From Acidithiobacillus acidisediminis (lineage in GTDB: Bacteria > Pseudomonadota > Gammaproteobacteria > Acidithiobacillales > Acidithiobacillaceae), in contig NZ_JALQCS010000001.1 of the NCBI RefSeq assembly GCF_023277115.1, forward strand, positions 496,001 through 560,000: DNA of 64,000 bases, given 5' to 3'. The notes below the pieces were generated by a model, which saw only the letters and a list, made by a program, of their open reading frames with translations, was not told the origin of the DNA and did no database searches. The translations under genes were made by a program, and so were the position numbers. Shown here one piece after another: positions 61,648-64,000 of the stretch (position 1 is its first letter; each line of letters starts with the position of its first letter).

Positions 61648-62240
61648 CGGAGAATGCTCCGGAGCGATACTCCCCAGACCAGTGGGTAGATGTCTATGGT
61701 GATGCCCTGTTTCGTCATGCCCTGTTTCGCCTGAATGGCAATTGTGCCTTGGCGGAAGACCTGGTGCAGGAGACCTTGCTGGCCGCTTGGCTGGGTCGAG
61801 AGAACTATGCAGGGGCGGCAAGGGAAAAAACCTGGATGTTCGGTATCCTGGAGCACAAGCTGTTGGATCATTTTCGCCAGCAACAGCGGCATCCCCAGGT
61901 TTCCTTCCCGGAAGGCGAGAACGACGAAGACGAAATGGAACAACTACTGTTTCGCGCTGATGGCCGCTGGGCGCTGCGCCCCGGGAATTGGGGCCAAAAT
62001 CCAGAAAAACTGGCGGAAGATCGAAATCTCCGGGAGGCTCTGCAACGTTGTGTGGCGGATTTGCCCGAGGCACAGCGTATGGCGTTCGTGCATCGGGAAT
62101 GGTTGGGCGAGGATACCGCCTACTGTGCCCAGCAGCTTTTGACGAGCATCAATCACTTGGCCGTTTTGTTGCACCGGGCACGATTGCGCATCGCCCGTTG
62201 CCTCGAGGCACTATTTCCGCAGGGAGAGGCGCGTTCGTGA
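61644..62240 (+). CDS. ECF-type RNA polymerase sigma factor
   Basis: The 198-residue protein has sigma region 2 (ALFRLNGNCALAEDLVQETLL... KTWMFGILEHKLLDHFRQQ) and region 4 (LREALQRCVADLPEAQRMAF... LTSINHLAVLLHRARLRI), with a short acidic linker and no region 3. The ATG at 61644 overlaps the bufC stop; another ATG lies six bases upstream. It is followed by its likely anti-sigma factor and probably controls the operon that it is part of, as ECF factors do in other bufferin operons. Confidence 0.9.
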   Translation: MTENAPERYSPDQWVDVYGDALFRHALFRLNGNCALAEDLVQETLLAAWLGRENYAGAAREKTWMFGILEHKLLDHFRQQQRHPQVSFPEGENDEDEMEQLLFRADGRWALRPGNWGQNPEKLAEDRNLREALQRCVADLPEAQRMAFVHREWLGEDTAYCAQQLLTSINHLAVLLHRARLRIARCLEALFPQGEARS

Positions 62241-62584
62241 AGTATCGTCACCTCATGTTGACCTGTAAGGAGGCGGCTCAAGAAATCTCCAAAGCGCAGG
62301 ATGGCCGCTTATCCACGCGCGAGCGTTTAATGCTGGCGATGCATCTGCTCTTTTGCGCCTCCTGCCGACAATACCAACGACAGGTACATTGGCTGAGCGA
62401 AGTCTCCCGGAAATTGTTGGCACGATGGAGTGATCAACGCTTAGGCGAGGATTTCAAGCAAGGATTGCGTGAGCGATTGCGTCGATGCGACGCGACGGGA
62501 CAGGCAACCGATCTCTATACGAATCCGTCGGACGATGAGACCGGTGGAGACCGCAGTGACGCAGACAGCAGGAGTCCGAAATGA
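62237..62584 (+). CDS. Zinc-finger anti-sigma factor
   Basis: The 115-residue protein has a zf-HC2-like N-terminus (LTCKEAAQEISKAQDGRLST, then MHLLFCASCRQYQ), that is a Cys, His, CxxC zinc site typical of soluble or membrane-linked anti-sigma factors. No membrane segment follows, so it is cytoplasmic; the C-terminus is polar and acidic. The start is GTG at 62237, overlapping the sigma gene stop. The zinc/thiol site could let it sense metals or oxidants directly. Confidence 0.8.
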   Translation: MKYRHLMLTCKEAAQEISKAQDGRLSTRERLMLAMHLLFCASCRQYQRQVHWLSEVSRKLLARWSDQRLGEDFKQGLRERLRRCDATGQATDLYTNPSDDETGGDRSDADSRSPK

Positions 62585-62931
62585 GTAAATTAGCGATTGT
62601 GTTGCTTTCCGATATGAAGGATCCAGTAAAAGTAGAAATGGCCATGCGCTATGCATTAGTGGCCAAACAAGAAAACGTACTAAAAGATATACGGTTCTAT
62701 TTCTTTGGTCCTGGGGTGCGTGTTCCCGGGCAGGTTATGGGAGATCAACAAGCACTCCGGGAAGTTCTTGACCAACTTCTGGACAGTGGCATAGCAACGG
62801 TCGCTTGTATCTACAATGCACGCCAAGCAGGAGAGGAAGAAAATCTGCGCAAGGCAGAGATCGAGGCAAAAGCCATTGGTTCGGAATTGACGCGTCTGAT
62901 AGCGGATGGCTATCAGCTCCTGTCCTTTTAG
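62581..62931 (+). CDS. DsrE-family protein
   Basis: The 116-residue protein matches the small DsrE/DsrF-like fold: MSKLAIVLLSDMKDP start, a central FYFFGPGV strand and a C-terminal helix plus GYQLLSF. Proteins of this family take part in sulfur transfer; the usual catalytic cysteine appears as Cys88 in VACIYNARQ. The ATG overlaps the anti-sigma stop by four bases, so it belongs to the bufferin operon, which is unusual and may reflect the sulfur-oxidising lifestyle. Confidence 0.8.
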   Translation: MSKLAIVLLSDMKDPVKVEMAMRYALVAKQENVLKDIRFYFFGPGVRVPGQVMGDQQALREVLDQLLDSGIATVACIYNARQAGEEENLRKAEIEAKAIGSELTRLIADGYQLLSF

Positions 62932-62932
62932 A

Positions 62933-63101
62933 ATGCGCCGAGCGATGACAATCCGCATGCACACAAAAGTTCTCTTCAGCATACTGTTAGCCGCCAGCCT
63001 GTCTTTGGTGGTCTTTACCCCGGCCGATGCCAGTACTTTGGCAACTGGCCAGCAAACCGTTGAGCAAAAGCTGTGGACGCAGACGCTGCCGAAACAGTTA
63101 A
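62933..63101 (+). pseudogene. Secreted protein gene truncated by an IS
   Basis: The frame encodes a signal peptide (hydrophobic about residues 10-28, cleavage near ADAST) and about 24 further residues before the IS inserts at TTAA (63098-63101); translation then stops within the IS. An ATG at 62957 is an alternative start. It was the last recognisable gene of the bufferin operon; its remaining part would lie beyond the IS, outside the window. Confidence 0.6.
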
Positions 63102-64000
63102 GGAAGCTCTGACCTAGCCTAAAAAGGTGCGCCTTGTCCCCAGTATTGACCTAAGCACGTTGCTATCAGGTCACTTATCCGTCAAATTCCCCCATTTTCT
63201 GGAGAATTATTGGATATTGGGCACACCACTCCCTACGCGGCCAGGAGATATCTCCTCAGCATGTACAGATTGGCCAAGGCAAAGAGCGTGGTCAGTTGAG
63301 CACCGTTCTTGGCCAGACCCCGATATCTGGTTCGCTGATAACCGAATTGGCACTTCAGCACCCGGAAGGCGTGTTCTCCCCGGGCACGGATCCGGGCAAT
63401 GGCGCGGTTGTAGCGCTTGAGGGCCGCCAAGCCGGTTTTCTGCCCAGGATAGCGTCGCCGCGCTACCGCGTTCCGTATGCCTCGGGCCACCAGCGTGTCA
63501 TGCACCTGGGGATAGTCATAGCCCCGGTCAGCGAGGACCACCGACTCCTCTCCGGTAAGGAGCCCCTCCAGCCGCTGATGATCCGGTACCTTGGCCGCCG
63601 TGAAGTCCACCGCCTGTACGATACCTTGGAGATCCGTTGCCACATGCGCCTTCATCCCGAAATACCACTGATTCCCTTTCTTGGTGGAACTCATCTCTGG
63701 ATCCCGCTTGCGGTCTCGGTTCTTGGTGGAGCTCGGGGCGTGAATCAAGGTGGCATCCACGGTCTTGCCTTCCTGCAGCAAGAGCCCTTTCTCCTGCAAC
63801 ACGGACTGCACCTCGGCAAAGATGGCCTGGGCAAGCGCATGGCGCTCCAGTAAGCGGCGGAACTTCAGGATCGTGGTCTCATCGGGAACGAAGTCCCGAC
63901 CCAAGTCGATACCGACGAATTGACGGAGCAGAGGAACCTCGTACAGGGCCTCTTCCATCCCCGGATCGGAGTAGCCGAACCATTGCTGGAGAAAGTGGAT
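63102..64000. mobile_element. IS5-group insertion sequence, copy 2 (partial)
   Basis: The sequence from 63102 matches copy 1 (50184 onward) almost base for base to the end of the window, so about 250 further bases lie outside. It follows TTAA, the same target type. Transposase differences from copy 1 show that the two are not recent identical copies. Confidence 0.9.
63233..64000 (-). CDS. IS5-family transposase, copy 2 (partial)
   Basis: The gene has the same offset within the IS as copy 1 and continues past the right edge; about 66 N-terminal codons are missing. The DDE residues visible in copy 1 are all kept (KTVDATLIHAPSS, LADRGYDYPQVHD, GEHAFRVLK). A few substitutions, such as Lys for Gln in NRDRKRDPEMSS, distinguish it from copy 1. 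Confidence 0.9.
   Translation of the reverse strand: MHFLQQWFGYSDPGMEEALYEVPLLRQFVGIDLGRDFVPDETTILKFRRLLERHALAQAIFAEVQSVLQEKGLLLQEGKTVDATLIHAPSSTKNRDRKRDPEMSSTKKGNQWYFGMKAHVATDLQGIVQAVDFTAAKVPDHQRLEGLLTGEESVVLADRGYDYPQVHDTLVARGIRNAVARRRYPGQKTGLAALKRYNRAIARIRARGEHAFRVLKCQFGYQRTRYRGLAKNGAQLTTLFALANLYMLRRYLLAA

Overview
The window looks like an accessory-rich chromosomal stretch of an acidophilic sulfur-oxidising gammaproteobacterium, most likely Acidithiobacillus. This is an inference from the moderately high GC, the IS5-group elements, the DsrE and DoxX proteins and general protein flavour; no database search was possible.

Region 1 (1-16.1 kb) reads as ordered core-like sequence. After a partial malate/lactate dehydrogenase-like gene and marC on the minus strand, a tightly packed plus-strand run of eleven genes (1473-13781) encodes a peptide/nickel-type ABC importer (substrate-binding protein, two permeases, two ATPases), the TldD/TldE peptidase pair, a second substrate-binding protein, a GNAT acetyltransferase and an ABC exporter. 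It is followed by exbB-exbD-tonB. A perfect sigma-54 -24/-12 box precedes exbB and a one-mismatch box precedes the importer operon, so import across both membranes, intracellular peptide processing and export may be one sigma-54-controlled system.

Region 2 (16-28.3 kb) is a decayed accessory zone. It holds a GNAT-like gene, an ABC-2 exporter whose ATPase has an in-frame stop, a complete MacB-type tripartite efflux set (LolD-like ATPase, FtsX-like permease, adaptor, TolC), a duplicated 86-bp ABC-ATPase fragment, AT-rich hypothetical genes and a frameshifted, internally deleted tyrosine integrase next to a 46-bp 3' fragment of a tRNA-Phe gene (an att site).

Region 3 (28.4-44.8 kb), on the minus strand, is a conjugative-element backbone: parA, parB and a P-type (Trb/VirB) type IV secretion system with homologues of VirB2, B3, B4, B5, B6, B8, B9, B10 and B11, an entry-exclusion-like lipoprotein and a HigBA toxin-antitoxin pair. 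Four near-identical 30-bp elements (and one partial) sit in front of the transcription units. No relaxase or coupling protein is present in the window.

Region 4 (44.8-64 kb) contains three IS5-group elements. Two interrupt genes whose reading frames are restored exactly when the element and one 4-bp target duplication are removed (a SIMPL-domain gene and a merR regulator); the third ends a small secreted-protein gene. The merR belonged to a thioredoxin-like/CcdA-like operon behind a 19-bp-spacer MerR-type promoter. Further on are a TolC-HlyD-YbhF-YbhS-YbhR efflux operon and a bufferin-type copper-peptide operon: two DUF2282 precursors, DoxX, DUF692 (MNIO), DUF2063, an ECF sigma factor, a zinc-finger anti-sigma protein and a DsrE protein. 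A third DUF2282 precursor lies 7 kb upstream. The bufferin operon, with an atypical three-cysteine precursor, and the sigma-54-linked Opp-Tld-TonB system are the most interesting parts of the window.
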